A stretch of DNA of 33,270 nt from Treponema sp. (GTDB lineage Bacteria; Spirochaetota; Spirochaetia; Treponematales; Treponemataceae), in NCBI GenBank assembly GCA_024690865.1, contig JAILON010000130.1, positions 1-33,270 on the forward strand. Reading direction: 5' to 3'. The translations under genes and the position numbers were made by a program. The notes below the pieces were generated by a model. That model saw only the letters and a list, made by a program, of their open reading frames with translations. It was not told the DNA's origin and ran no database searches. This document shows positions 20,735-29,037 of the stretch, piece after piece (the first letter of the stretch is position 1; each line of letters opens with the position of its first letter).

Positions 20735-22945
20735 TCATCCCTGCTGGATTTTTTCCAGTTTGGCAGCGAACTGGATGCTGCGGGCCGTCTCGATGGAATC
20801 AAATTTAATCGTATAGCAGGAGGCCGCCAGATTGACGAGCTGGATTGTCCCCTCGCCGAAGACGGGATGGCGGACCCGGTCTCCTGCGGCAAGCAGGGTC
20901 CGTATGTTCTTGAGCCGCTCCTCGTCGTAGGAGATGACGGCGCGCGCCTGCTTGGCAAGCTCGTCCGGCAGGGGCCTAGCCAGTTCCAGGTTCTCCAGCC
21001 CCGTATCAAAGATGAAGCGGCTGGGGTACTTGAAGAGGTTGTCGTTTGCCCGGCCCTCGCTGTCGCTCAGGAAAAGTCCGTCCTTGGCCCGCGTCATGGC
21101 GACGTAGGCGATTCTCCGCTCCTCCTCCATGTCGTCCGGGGTCTGGATTTTCCGGCTGGGGAAGACCCCCTCGTTGAGCCCGCAGATGAAGGTGTAGGGG
21201 AACTCCATTCCCTTCGCCGCGTGGATTGTCAGCAGCTTGACCGCGGACTTGCCTTCCTCCCGGTCCAAGTCGGTGAAGAGGGCGATGTGCTGGAGCAGGC
21301 TTTCCAGCGTCGTGTCGTCGTCCAGCCCCGCCTCATTGACCGCCCGCTTGAACTCGGCCAGGTTGTCCAGACGGTCCTGGTCGGCCTCAAGGCGCAGGAA
21401 TGACTCGTAGCCGCTCTTGTCCAGCAGGGCCTGAAAGACATCCCCCAGGGTTGACCTCTTGTGCAGCTGGGGCGTGTTGGCCCCCGGTTCGGCAAGCAGT
21501 TCCTTGCAGCTTTCAATCGCCTCGACGTATGCCTTTGCCCCCGTCCCTTTGAAGCGGTCTCCGTCAAGGTTCTCTTTGAGTGCCTGGTATGCGGACATGC
21601 CGTGGCTTTCCGCATAGTCCCGGAGAAAGGCCTGTTTGGTCTTGCCGATTTTGCGGGAGGGCGTGTTGATTGTCCTGAAGAAAGATATGTCGTCCGCGCT
21701 CGTCAGCATCCGCAGGTAGCAGACCACGTCCTTTATCTCCCGCCTGCCGTAGAACTCCGTTCCCGCGAGGATGCGGTAGGGAATGTCCTTCTTTATGAAC
21801 GCTTCCTCAAGGCTCCGCGACAGATAGTGCGCCCGGTAGAGCACCGCGCAGTCGGAATAGCGGATTTTGCGTCCGTCCTCGCTGTCCTGGCTGTCCGTGA
21901 CGAGGCGGGAAATTTCCCCGCATATCCATTCCGCTTCCTCGGCCTCGCTTGCCGCATGGAAGTAGCGGGGCTTTTGGCCGTCGCTCTTGACCGCATGCAG
22001 GTCCTTGGGGTAGCGGACGGTGTTCACGCTGATGAGTTGGTTTGCGGCCGCAAGAATCTGGGGCGTGCTGCGGTAGTTCTTGTCCAGCACGATGCTCGTC
22101 GTGCCGGGGTACTTCTTGTCAAAGTCCAGTATGAGCCTGACGTGGCTGCCCCGCCAGGAGTAAATCGTCTGGTCGCTGTCGCCCACGATGAAGAGGTTCT
22201 TGTGCTTGGCGGAAAGAATTTCGGCGATGCGGAACTGCTTGCCGCTCACGTCCTGGAACTCGTCCACCATGATGTACTGCATCCGCTCCTGCCACTTCTC
22301 GCGGATGTCGGGGAAGTGCTCCAGTATATAGAGTGCAAAGTTGATGAGGTCGTTGAAGTCCACGCCGAAGCACTTCTTCTGCTCGTAGAGGAAGCGGAGG
22401 AAGATTTCTTGGTTCTGGTTTATCCCCGGCACGGACCACTTGGCCTTGAGCTCCTCGTTGTTCAGCTTGTAGATGTATTCGATGTATGTGTCCGCACTCA
22501 TCTTCTTGGCCTCAAGCACCTCGTCAATCTTGCGCTGGACGGTCGTCTCCTTGAGGGTCAGCTTCATGTCGGCGAAGACCCGGAGCAGGATTTCCCGCCA
22601 GTCCTCCTTGTCAAGGATGATGAAGTCGGCGGGGAAATTGAGCGCGTTGATGTCCTCATGCAAAAGCTGGGTGCAGAAGGCATGGAAGGTGCAGATGAGC
22701 CCCAGGTCCATGTCGCCCAGCTGGGAGCGGACGCGGGCTTTCATTTCGTTGGCCGCCCGGTTGGTGAAAGTGACGCAGAGGATGTTCTTGGGCGAGATGC
22801 CCAGGTCGCGGACCAGGTAGCAGTAGCGGCTCGTCAGGGCCCGGGTCTTGCCCGAGCCTGCCCCGGCGATGACGCGGACGGGGCCTTCGGTCGTCTTGGC
22901 GGCGGTCAGCTGCTCCTCGTTCAGCCGGGAAAGGAAGTCGTCCAT
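20735..22945 (-). CDS. uvrD: UvrD/PcrA-type superfamily 1 DNA helicase
   Basis: 736 residues, a 3'-5' DNA helicase of repair and replication restart. Motifs in order: LNEEQLTA (Q motif, 8-15), AGAGSGKTRAL (Walker A, 27-37), FTNRAANEMKARV, IMVDEFQDVSGKQ (motif II, about 223-235), VGDSDQTIYSWRG (motif III), VLDKNYRST (motif IV), TIHAAKGMEFPYTFICG (motif V), EEERRIAYVAMTRAK (motif VI). The C-terminal GDRVRHPVFGEGTIQLV is the PcrA-like tudor domain that contacts RNA polymerase. It starts 11 nt downstream of the DUF115 stop, so it is the last gene of the foldase-DUF115-helicase operon. Complete and of normal length. Confidence 0.95.
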   Translation of the reverse strand: MDDFLSRLNEEQLTAAKTTEGPVRVIAGAGSGKTRALTSRYCYLVRDLGISPKNILCVTFTNRAANEMKARVRSQLGDMDLGLICTFHAFCTQLLHEDINALNFPADFIILDKEDWREILLRVFADMKLTLKETTVQRKIDEVLEAKKMSADTYIEYIYKLNNEELKAKWSVPGINQNQEIFLRFLYEQKKCFGVDFNDLINFALYILEHFPDIREKWQERMQYIMVDEFQDVSGKQFRIAEILSAKHKNLFIVGDSDQTIYSWRGSHVRLILDFDKKYPGTTSIVLDKNYRSTPQILAAANQLISVNTVRYPKDLHAVKSDGQKPRYFHAASEAEEAEWICGEISRLVTDSQDSEDGRKIRYSDCAVLYRAHYLSRSLEEAFIKKDIPYRILAGTEFYGRREIKDVVCYLRMLTSADDISFFRTINTPSRKIGKTKQAFLRDYAESHGMSAYQALKENLDGDRFKGTGAKAYVEAIESCKELLAEPGANTPQLHKRSTLGDVFQALLDKSGYESFLRLEADQDRLDNLAEFKRAVNEAGLDDDTTLESLLQHIALFTDLDREEGKSAVKLLTIHAAKGMEFPYTFICGLNEGVFPSRKIQTPDDMEEERRIAYVAMTRAKDGLFLSDSEGRANDNLFKYPSRFIFDTGLENLELARPLPDELAKQARAVISYDEERLKNIRTLLAAGDRVRHPVFGEGTIQLVNLAASCYTIKFDSIETARSIQFAAKLEKIQQG

Positions 22946-22956
22946 CGTCTAGGCTC

Positions 22957-24822
22957 CTAGATCCTACCGGCTGCAACCTGCTGTTGCCTGGCGGCCGGCA
23001 GGAGGCCTTCGGCGAAGGCTATCTGCTTGAGGAAGAAGTCCGTCTCCGCCCGCACCCGCTTGAGGAAGGCCGTGTCGGTGGAGACCCGGTAGCCGTCGGG
23101 AAAGTGCAGGTAGAGGTATTCCCTTCCGGCCAGCAGGGCGGACAGCTGTTCGTTCAGGCTTACGGTCTTGTCCCTGTGCTGGCTTTCGTCCCCGTGCATC
23201 AGGAGGTCCTTGAGCGTGAGCAGGGCCGTCTTCTCTTCGGCGAGGAAGGAGGCGACCTCCTTTTCCTGGGGGGCGGCTGCCAGGTCCGTTTTGGGGAAAG
23301 CCCCTGCGGGACAGGCGGCCTCTTTTTTCCCCTCGGCGGCTTCCTGCCCCATGTCCGTTTCCTTGTCCACCCGGTAGCTTTCCGTTGCCTTGTTGGTTGC
23401 TGCTCTGTCCGCCGTTTCCAGAAGCACGGCGTTTTCTGCCCGCGGGAGGCCGAGGTCCAGTCCTGTCCGCCCGATGTCCAGCAGCGTTTTCTGCCCGGTG
23501 AAGGTGGACCTGAAGGATTCCGCGTAGCCCGTCATGGACTTGATGCTTATCATCTGGCTCCCGTCTTTGCTCTCCACGGGCAGGGAGGCGGGACCGAACG
23601 CCGCCCCGTAGTTCTCCGCAGGGGAAATGCGGCAGGACGTAGAGAGCCTCTGTATGGCGTGGGGAACGCCGCTCGCATGCGTCCGGCCCGCGCTGTAGCT
23701 GAAGTCCATGCCTGTGACGAACACGGGAATGCCCTCGTCCTTCCGCAGTCGGAGGGCTATGGAGACGGCTGCAAGGCCGACCGAGCCGAGCGGGGCAGTG
23801 TAGTCATGGATGATTCCCCTCACTGCCAACCGATCCAGGTATGAGGCCTCTGCGTACTTGCTCGCAAAGAAGACCGTCCTGTTTGGGAAAGACCGCGGCA
23901 CCGAGGGGCGGGACGTGATGTCGGCAAAGAGCAGGGGAGGGGAGCCTGCCACAGCAGAGGCCGCCCCGATGTAGGCCTTCTGTATGACCGCCTGGCTTTC
24001 CAGGCTGACGACGGCATCGGGCCTGATGCCCCGTGGCAGCAGGGCGGGCAGGGCGGCATCCACTGCGATGACGAAGCAGCCCCTGCCGGGAACCTGCGTT
24101 GTGTCTAGGCTCTCCCCCGCCCCGCAGACGAGGATGGGGCAGGAGACGCTGCCTGCAAACTGGTTCAGCTGTGGGGACTGGGACAGGAGAGGGAGGTTCT
24201 GGAAGATGTTCTTGGCAAAGAGCCGGCCCATCCGCAATAGCGTTACTTGGTTCTTCCAAAAGGAGGCGATGATTTCCTGCGCCGCTGCCGCGACCTGTCC
24301 GTAAAAGTCAGGGGCAAACACCGTTCCCGCGCTGAAGTCCAGCCGGAGGACGCGCCGGTATCTGCCCGTGCTGGCAAGCGCCCGTAGACGCGCGTCCAAG
24401 GCGGCAAGCTCGTGGGCGGAAAAGAGTTCCGTCCGCCCTTCCGTGTCCACGGCCGCCAGCCGCTCCTTTGCAACGGCGTACAGCTTTTCGTCTGCCTCTA
24501 CGGCTACTACGGCCGCCTTCGCATCTGGAATGTCCGCATCGAGCGTCGCGGTGCTCTCCCCCGTGTCCACTGCGGAATCCCCCCTCCTGTCTGCCGCCGC
24601 AAACAGTTCGGAAAGGCCATAGCACAGGCAGGGGGAAAATACCAAGATGAGGCTTGCCGGGTCAACCGGCGTATTCTTTTGTATCAGGGAAAGAACCGCC
24701 CGCTCCGGGTCGTATTTGGAATAGAGGGGGCGGTTTTTGTATATCAGTGTTTGCCGGGCCGTTTCCTGTCCCCTGCGGGGGCAGTCGACAAGGAACGGCC
24801 CTTCTTCATCGTGTAAATCCAA
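22957..24822 (-). CDS. DUF115 (MptE-like) protein
   Basis: 621 residues. The core (about 225-430) is the Rossmann-like DUF115 domain also found in archaeal 6-hydroxymethylpterin pyrophosphokinase MptE: PILVCGAGESLD, FVIAVDAALPALLPRGIRPDAVVSLE, then DYTAPLGSVGLAAVSIAL and PVFVTGMDFSYSAG. N-terminal 1-220 is an alpha/beta region and 430-621 a low-complexity and helical tail. In spirochaetes and other flagellates such proteins sit near motility genes and some glycosylate flagellin, but the function of this copy is unknown. The start is uncertain: the ORF opens with TTG at 24822, 20 nt after the foldase stop, and no in-frame ATG occurs early. It lies between foldase and helicase in one operon. 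Confidence 0.8.
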   Translation of the reverse strand: MDLHDEEGPFLVDCPRRGQETARQTLIYKNRPLYSKYDPERAVLSLIQKNTPVDPASLILVFSPCLCYGLSELFAAADRRGDSAVDTGESTATLDADIPDAKAAVVAVEADEKLYAVAKERLAAVDTEGRTELFSAHELAALDARLRALASTGRYRRVLRLDFSAGTVFAPDFYGQVAAAAQEIIASFWKNQVTLLRMGRLFAKNIFQNLPLLSQSPQLNQFAGSVSCPILVCGAGESLDTTQVPGRGCFVIAVDAALPALLPRGIRPDAVVSLESQAVIQKAYIGAASAVAGSPPLLFADITSRPSVPRSFPNRTVFFASKYAEASYLDRLAVRGIIHDYTAPLGSVGLAAVSIALRLRKDEGIPVFVTGMDFSYSAGRTHASGVPHAIQRLSTSCRISPAENYGAAFGPASLPVESKDGSQMISIKSMTGYAESFRSTFTGQKTLLDIGRTGLDLGLPRAENAVLLETADRAATNKATESYRVDKETDMGQEAAEGKKEAACPAGAFPKTDLAAAPQEKEVASFLAEEKTALLTLKDLLMHGDESQHRDKTVSLNEQLSALLAGREYLYLHFPDGYRVSTDTAFLKRVRAETDFFLKQIAFAEGLLPAARQQQVAAGRI

Positions 24823-24842
24823 TTACAGCCGGTCGATGTGCG

Positions 24843-26381
24843 TTATTTGGAATTCCTTCCGTATTCCGTGAAGTTTTCGAAATATGCGTTCCAGACGTTG
24901 TTCTGGACTTTTGAGGACGTCATCAACGTCTGCTCCGCGCAGCTGTAGTTGATGTTCTCCATCTTGTTTGCAAAATCCTTCGCATCGCTGGTGGAACTGT
25001 CCTGCGTTATGCCCGTGCAGTGGAACACTATGACGTTGGAACTGAGGACGGCGGGAACGGAAGTCTCTCCGTTTTTCAGGGAGAAAATCTTCTGCAGCAC
25101 GTCTTCGTTGGTGTTCAAGTTTGCAAGCTCCTTGTTTTCGGAAGGAACGCTGTCAAACAGGGAGATCGAACCGTAGTTCAGGGGAAAGGGCTCGGTTTCC
25201 TTGACCTCTACGTTGAAGTTTTCAGCCGCATCCTCGAATGAGGCCATGGAGGCCTGGGTGGTGAAGTCCTTGGCTATGTCGATATAGTAGTCTTCAATGT
25301 AGCCGTGCTCGTTCGTCTTGATGTAGCCGATGACGACATCGACGGTCTCGTCGTCGGAGAAGTTTGCGGCGGCATCCATCCCGTCCTTGCGGAAGATGGT
25401 GAACCCGCGGGAGGTCGGAATGACGTCGGACATGGCCCCGCTGTCCAATCCCAAGACCTTCTCCAGGTTGGCGGGATCGGGAATGCTTATTTCCATCTGG
25501 TAGCGGTAGGCACGGGACACCTTGCCGTCGTCATCCGTGTAGTATTTTTCGGACTTTTCGCTTACTGCGTCCTCGAAGGTAATCTCATTGGACTTGAGCT
25601 GCTTGAGCAGGGCCTTCGCGTCGGACTCGCTTTCCATGCTGACGGCCGACAGGTCGTACTTTATGAACTTTTCCTTGTTGTTGTCGCGGTTGGCCCATTT
25701 GACGGCCTCTTTTCCGGGGAAGTCCTCGGTGTTGAAGGCGACGTACTTGAAGCTTTTCTTTTCCTTCCCCATGTCGGAGAAGAAGGAAGCTTCCTTTGAG
25801 CTGGCCTTTACGCCGTACAGGGGGCTGTCCTGCATGGAAAGGGAGCTGGAACCCAGGAGGTCGTCACGGTAGCGGTTGTACTGCAGGGACTTCGTCACGC
25901 TCTCGCGCAGGGACTTCTTGGTCGCCTTGTCGGCCGTATTGTACAGCTTGGGCGAATAGTTCCCGCTTTCGTCCAGGAAGTAGTTGACCAGCATGCGGTT
26001 GACTGCTTCGTCGGGGACGCTGTATCCCGCCTTGGTAACTTCGTCTATATAGGCCAGGTTTTTTACCGTTTCCGAGAAGGCCTCCGTGAACAGGTAGTAG
26101 GAGGACGTGGAATCCACGTTTATGCCATAGGCCTTGTAGCGTTCGGCGAGGTTTTCCGTGACGTTCGTGAACAGGGAACCCCTCTCGTAGGTGATTTTCT
26201 TTCCATTATAACTGCCGAATACCGGCACGTCCTGCTTGCCGAAAAGCGCGCTGATGACCTCATATCCTCCGAAGGGGATGAACACGATGGCTGAAATCAC
26301 CAGTATGATGACGGCCCCTATTTTTGTATGGTCTTTTGCGGTTTTGACTTTTTCTGTTTTGACGTTTGTTTCCTGAGCCAT
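24843..26381 (-). CDS. SurA-N/parvulin-like membrane-anchored foldase
   Basis: 512 residues. A short basic N-terminus is followed by one membrane helix (about residues 21-38, IGAVIILVISAIVFIPFGG), so the bulk is periplasmic and anchored. Next is a SurA-N-like chaperone region (YAYINEVTKAGYSVPDEAVNRMLVNYF type helices at about 110-140) and a parvulin-like PPIC stretch (about 250-340: ALLKQLKSNEITFEDAVSEKSE, then AMSDVIPTSRGFTIFRKDG). This organisation resembles PpiD. It should help outer-membrane or secreted proteins fold. Promoter TTGACA-17-TAAAAT lies at 26445-26417, with AAGGA upstream of the ATG. First gene of the operon with DUF115 protein and helicase; divergent from the Rpn gene. Confidence 0.85.
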   Translation of the reverse strand: MAQETNVKTEKVKTAKDHTKIGAVIILVISAIVFIPFGGYEVISALFGKQDVPVFGSYNGKKITYERGSLFTNVTENLAERYKAYGINVDSTSSYYLFTEAFSETVKNLAYIDEVTKAGYSVPDEAVNRMLVNYFLDESGNYSPKLYNTADKATKKSLRESVTKSLQYNRYRDDLLGSSSLSMQDSPLYGVKASSKEASFFSDMGKEKKSFKYVAFNTEDFPGKEAVKWANRDNNKEKFIKYDLSAVSMESESDAKALLKQLKSNEITFEDAVSEKSEKYYTDDDGKVSRAYRYQMEISIPDPANLEKVLGLDSGAMSDVIPTSRGFTIFRKDGMDAAANFSDDETVDVVIGYIKTNEHGYIEDYYIDIAKDFTTQASMASFEDAAENFNVEVKETEPFPLNYGSISLFDSVPSENKELANLNTNEDVLQKIFSLKNGETSVPAVLSSNVIVFHCTGITQDSSTSDAKDFANKMENINYSCAEQTLMTSSKVQNNVWNAYFENFTEYGRNSK

Positions 26382-26416
26382 AAGATGCTATGTCCTTGTG
26401 TAAATGATGTGGGGCA

Positions 26417-26445
26417 ATTTTATCACTGTAGCCCACGGCTGTCAA
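26417..26445 (-). promoter_or_regulatory. Promoter of the foldase-DUF115-helicase operon
   Basis: On the minus strand consensus TTGACA (26445-26440), 17 nt and TAAAAT (26422-26417), leader about 30 nt. Confidence 0.75.
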
Positions 26446-26523
26446 CGGCCTGTGCGGGGCGGCCGTGGGCCCAGCGGAGCGTCAAGGTGGGCCAGCAAAA
26501 GGATGGAAGCCCAGCCCGGCATC

Positions 26524-26552
26524 TTGCCAATTCCCCGCACAGGACATATACT
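26524..26552 (+). promoter_or_regulatory. Promoter of the Rpn gene, leaderless
   Basis: TTGCCA (26524-26529), 17 nt and TATACT (26547-26552), then 6 nt to ATG 26559. No Shine-Dalgarno. Confidence 0.6.
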
Positions 26553-26558
26553 ATCGGT

Positions 26559-27490
26559 ATGGGTGGCAAGGACATAGCCGAGAAGGCACTGGAGGAGTAC
26601 GACGATGTCTTCAGCGACATCGTGAACGTCCTGCTTTTCGGCGGGGAGCAGCTGGTCAAGGAGGACGAACTTACGGAGGCCGCACCGCTGTCCGTGTACA
26701 AGGACGACGGCGGCAGGCTCCGCGAGCAGGAGCGGGACATCTCCAAGTTCTGGAAGGACGGCAGGATACGGATATGCCTGTACGGTTTGGAAAATCAGAC
26801 CGACATAGACGTGGACATGCCGCTCAGGGTTATAAGCTACGGGCCAACGGCCGTGGGGCCGGCTACCGGTCGCAGCTGCTCGCGGACAGCGACAACAGGG
26901 ACGACAAGAGGCACAAGCTGCGCTATCCCGTGGTGACGCTCGTGCTGTACTTCGGGGAGGATCATTGGAACAGGCACAGGAGCCTTTTGGATTGCCTGAA
27001 AGTGCCGGAGGAGCTCAAGCCCTACGTCAGCGACTACAAGATCAACGTCTTCGAGATAGCGTGGCTGGAGCCTGAGACCGTGGCCAAGTTCAAAAGCGAC
27101 TTCAGGATAGTGGCGGACTACTTCGTGCGGATGAGGCGGGACAAGACTTATGAGCCGTCGAGGGAGACGATACGGCACGTGCACGAGGTCCTGCAGCTGA
27201 TGGCGGAGCTGACGAAGGACAGAAGGTTTGCGGAGATACAGTTGCCGCCGGGCTCGGCGGAAGGAGGGACGAATATGTGCGAAGTTATTGACCGATATCT
27301 GAACAAAGGACGCGCCGAAGGCAGGGAGGAAGGCCTTGCCGAAGGCAGAGAGAAAGGTCTCATAGACGGCATCGTAACCAGCTTGAAGAACCTCATCGCC
27401 AATACGGGAATGTCCCCGGCCCAGGCGATGGCCGCACTGGGCATAATGGAGTCCGAGCGCGACAAGTACGCCTCCCTGCTGACGTCATAG
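26559..27490 (+). pseudogene. Rpn-family PD-(D/E)XK nuclease, frameshifted
   Basis: The N-terminal frame starts MGGKDIAEKALEEYDDVFSD and runs to about 26850: a recombination-promoting nuclease (Rpn/YhgA-like) with the typical KALEEYDDVFSDIVN opening, a FGGEQLVKEDEL element and LREQERDISKFWKDGRIRICLYGLENQTDID containing the GLENQT nuclease-strand motif. Between about 26840 and 26862 the frame changes. The C-terminal frame continues GYRSQLLADSDNRDDKRHKLRYPVVTLVLYFGE and ends with a coiled, Arg/Glu-rich repeat (GRAEGREEGLAEGREKG) and a helical tail. The expected junction text (SYDGAGYRSQ) is replaced by about 11 extra bases, a +2 frame change. A single short insertion could have inactivated it recently, since both halves are otherwise well preserved. 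Programmed frameshifting is less likely. Next to a palindromic 22-bp array. Confidence 0.8.
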
Positions 27491-27567
27491 GCGGGCGGTA
27501 CAGGCCACGCCCATCCGCTAACCTGCAGGACGGGCCCGTCCAAGGAACATGCGGGTTTTCGGCACGA

Positions 27568-27794
27568 CCGTGACCACGACGCTGCGCACCTGCTGGCGTC
27601 GTGTGCGTCACGACCGTGACAGTTTTGCGTCACGACCGTGACAGTTTTGTGTCACGCCCGTGATAGTTTTGCGGCACGTCCGTGATAGTTTTGCGTCACG
27701 TCCGTGACAGTTTTGCGTCATGTCCGTGACAGTTTTGCGTCACGTCCGTGACCACGACGCTGCGCACCTGCTGGCGTCGTGTGCGTCACGACCG
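27568..27794. repeat. 22-bp palindrome array flanked by 49-bp direct repeats
   Basis: Six 22-bp units (27605, 27627, 27649, 27671, 27693, 27715) and a partial seventh (27737) follow the plan GCGTCACGACCGTGAC plus AGTTTT; the core GTCACG-NC-CGTGAC is a perfect 6-bp stem. A 49-bp sequence occurs at 27568-27616 and again at 27746-27794; it contains CACGACGC...GCGTCGTG, an 8-bp stem around 13 nt. The region 27491-27845 contains no coding sequence I can support. Confidence 0.9.
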
Positions 27795-27845
27795 GTCCGA
27801 CAGGACCAGCGCACTGCGGGCAGGGCCCGGGCTATTGCCGCCCGC

Positions 27846-28523
27846 CTAGTTCAGCCTCGTATACCACTTTTTCGTCCACGTGCCGTTGCTGCGGTGAGGC
27901 ACGAACGGGGTGTCGAGCACACCGTCACCGTCGAGATCTCCAATGTTTGTACAATACCCGCCTATCCAATCAGCAGAATCACTATGATTGCAGAGCATGA
28001 TATCCCACACTTCAGTTCCGTTACTGGCATCGACAGAACTTCCGTCATCATTGCCACTGAATCCGCCAGCATTCCAATAGTCTTTTTCTGCCCAGAAGCT
28101 CGGGAAAACTAAGTGAACTTCGCTTACACCATACCTCAATGCGTCAGCAGCTATCCGCACCCCGTTCTTGTCTTCATAATATGTATCTCGGACTCCGGAA
28201 CCGTCCGCGTTTATAGTCAGCTCCCAACATTCATACTGTCCGCCGTCATAGGTCCTTTGCGCCATCGGTGTGACCTCATACTTCCAGTGCGTGCCCAGCA
28301 TGCGGTCATGCACAGCCCACGCTTCGGCATCCATATCGTTCACCGGACAGTCGCTCACTGAGCTTCCGCTGCCGCCAGAGCTTGAGCCTGAGCCGCCGCT
28401 CGCCTCACTGCCGCTGTCGCCGCCGTTCTTGTAAAAGTCCTCCTTCCAGTAGTCGCAGGAGCCCAGCAGGGCCGCGCATGACAGGAAGACAAGAACCACA
28501 GACAAAATCTTGGTTTTCTTCAT
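27846..28523 (-). CDS. Secreted lipoprotein of unknown function
   Basis: 225 residues. A lipoprotein signal peptide (KKTK, hydrophobic core) ends in the lipobox ALLGSC, Cys23 being the lipidated residue. A Gly/Ser-rich linker (about 35-56) leads to a compact folded domain with paired Cys residues, aromatic strands (GTHWKYEVTPM, GGQYECWELTINADGSG) and a DGDGVLDTPF loop that looks like a calcium-binding EF-hand-like or thrombospondin-type loop (about 207-216). No enzyme family is recognised; it resembles many treponemal surface lipoproteins. AAAGGAG precedes ATG 28523 at 8 nt. The leader holds a terminator-like hairpin (28595-28554) and begins in a 7-bp repeat array (28735-28659), which may control expression. 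Confidence 0.8.
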   Translation of the reverse strand: MKKTKILSVVLVFLSCAALLGSCDYWKEDFYKNGGDSGSEASGGSGSSSGGSGSSVSDCPVNDMDAEAWAVHDRMLGTHWKYEVTPMAQRTYDGGQYECWELTINADGSGVRDTYYEDKNGVRIAADALRYGVSEVHLVFPSFWAEKDYWNAGGFSGNDDGSSVDASNGTEVWDIMLCNHSDSADWIGGYCTNIGDLDGDGVLDTPFVPHRSNGTWTKKWYTRLN

Positions 28524-28553
28524 AAAACCGCTCCTTTTAGATGATTTGTATAT

Positions 28554-28595
28554 AAAAAGCCCCCGTGGACGCAGAAAACCGCGCCCTCCGGGAGC
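28554..28595 (-). terminator. Intrinsic terminator/attenuator before the lipoprotein
   Basis: On the minus strand GCTCCCGGAGGGCGCGG pairs imperfectly with TGCGTCCACGGGGGC and is followed by TTTTT. It ends 30 nt before the lipoprotein ATG, so it lies inside that gene's leader. It may also stop transcripts arriving from hicAB. Confidence 0.6.
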
Positions 28596-28658
28596 AATTT
28601 ATGAGGATGATGGGAATGTGTTTTGCAGGGATTAGCTACATGGGCATAAGAGGGGCCA

Positions 28659-28735
28659 ACAGGCCACAGGCCACAGGCCACAGGCCACAGGCCACAGGCC
28701 ACAGGCCACAGGCCACAGGCCACAGGCCACAGGCC
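28659..28735. repeat. Eleven-copy 7-bp tandem repeat
   Basis: Eleven perfect copies of ACAGGCC (minus strand GGCCTGT). Neighbouring copies can form GGCC-TGT-GGCC mini-hairpins. Eleven copies are 77 bp, so gain or loss of one copy shifts any frame that crosses it. Confidence 0.95.
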
Positions 28736-28763
28736 ATTATGTGAGAAAGCTTTTTCGTGTCAA
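28736..28763 (-). promoter_or_regulatory. Promoter abutting the 7-bp array
   Basis: On the minus strand consensus TTGACA (28763-28758), 16 nt and CATAAT (28741-28736). The -10 touches the first repeat, so transcription would start inside the array, near 28729. Confidence 0.55.
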
Positions 28764-28867
28764 GTACTTTTGACCGTTTTTTCAAATTTTCTTTCACCTT
28801 TCCTGCTGTCCGCAACTCTTGGTATCGCCCCGTATTTTACACTATGATTCAAAACGAAACTAGAGTA

Positions 28868-28892
28868 CAACGCACGGAATTTTAGTGCGTTG
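28868..28892. repeat. 8-bp inverted repeat at the end of direct repeat 1
   Basis: CAACGCAC (28868-28875) and GTGCGTTG (28885-28892) around a 9-nt loop. Its right arm is the first part of the direct repeat; copy 2 lacks the left arm. The stretch 28764-28860 holds nothing else I recognise. Confidence 0.6.
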
Positions 28893-29005
28893 GCAGGAAA
28901 TTTTCGAATTTTTGCCACTTTTTTGCCCGCCGGAGGCCCGGAATGGGCTTGCCAACCGCCCCGATGTCACACCTGGCGGAGTGCTCCAGTGGCCCTCCCT
29001 AGGCG
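28881..29005. repeat. Direct repeat, copy 1 (downstream of hicB)
   Basis: Begins TTTAGTGCGTTGGCAGGAAA, identical over 20 bases to copy 2 at 29546, and then remains roughly three-quarters identical by eye, with shared CGGAATG, CCGATGTC and CTCCC landmarks. Non-coding. Confidence 0.8.
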
Positions 29006-29037
29006 GGGGGCTGTCAACGCCGTGTTCACTTTCGCCT

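Noticed and set aside
26840..26862. Programmed ribosomal frameshift in the Rpn gene
   Set aside because: No slippery heptamer or downstream stem is visible, and the junction carries extra bases; a mutation is the simpler explanation.
28520..28723. Minus-strand 67-residue ORF over the 7-bp array as an independent gene
   Set aside because: It begins with a non-ATG codon within the repeats and its first half is a 7-residue repeat; kept only as a possible coupling frame.
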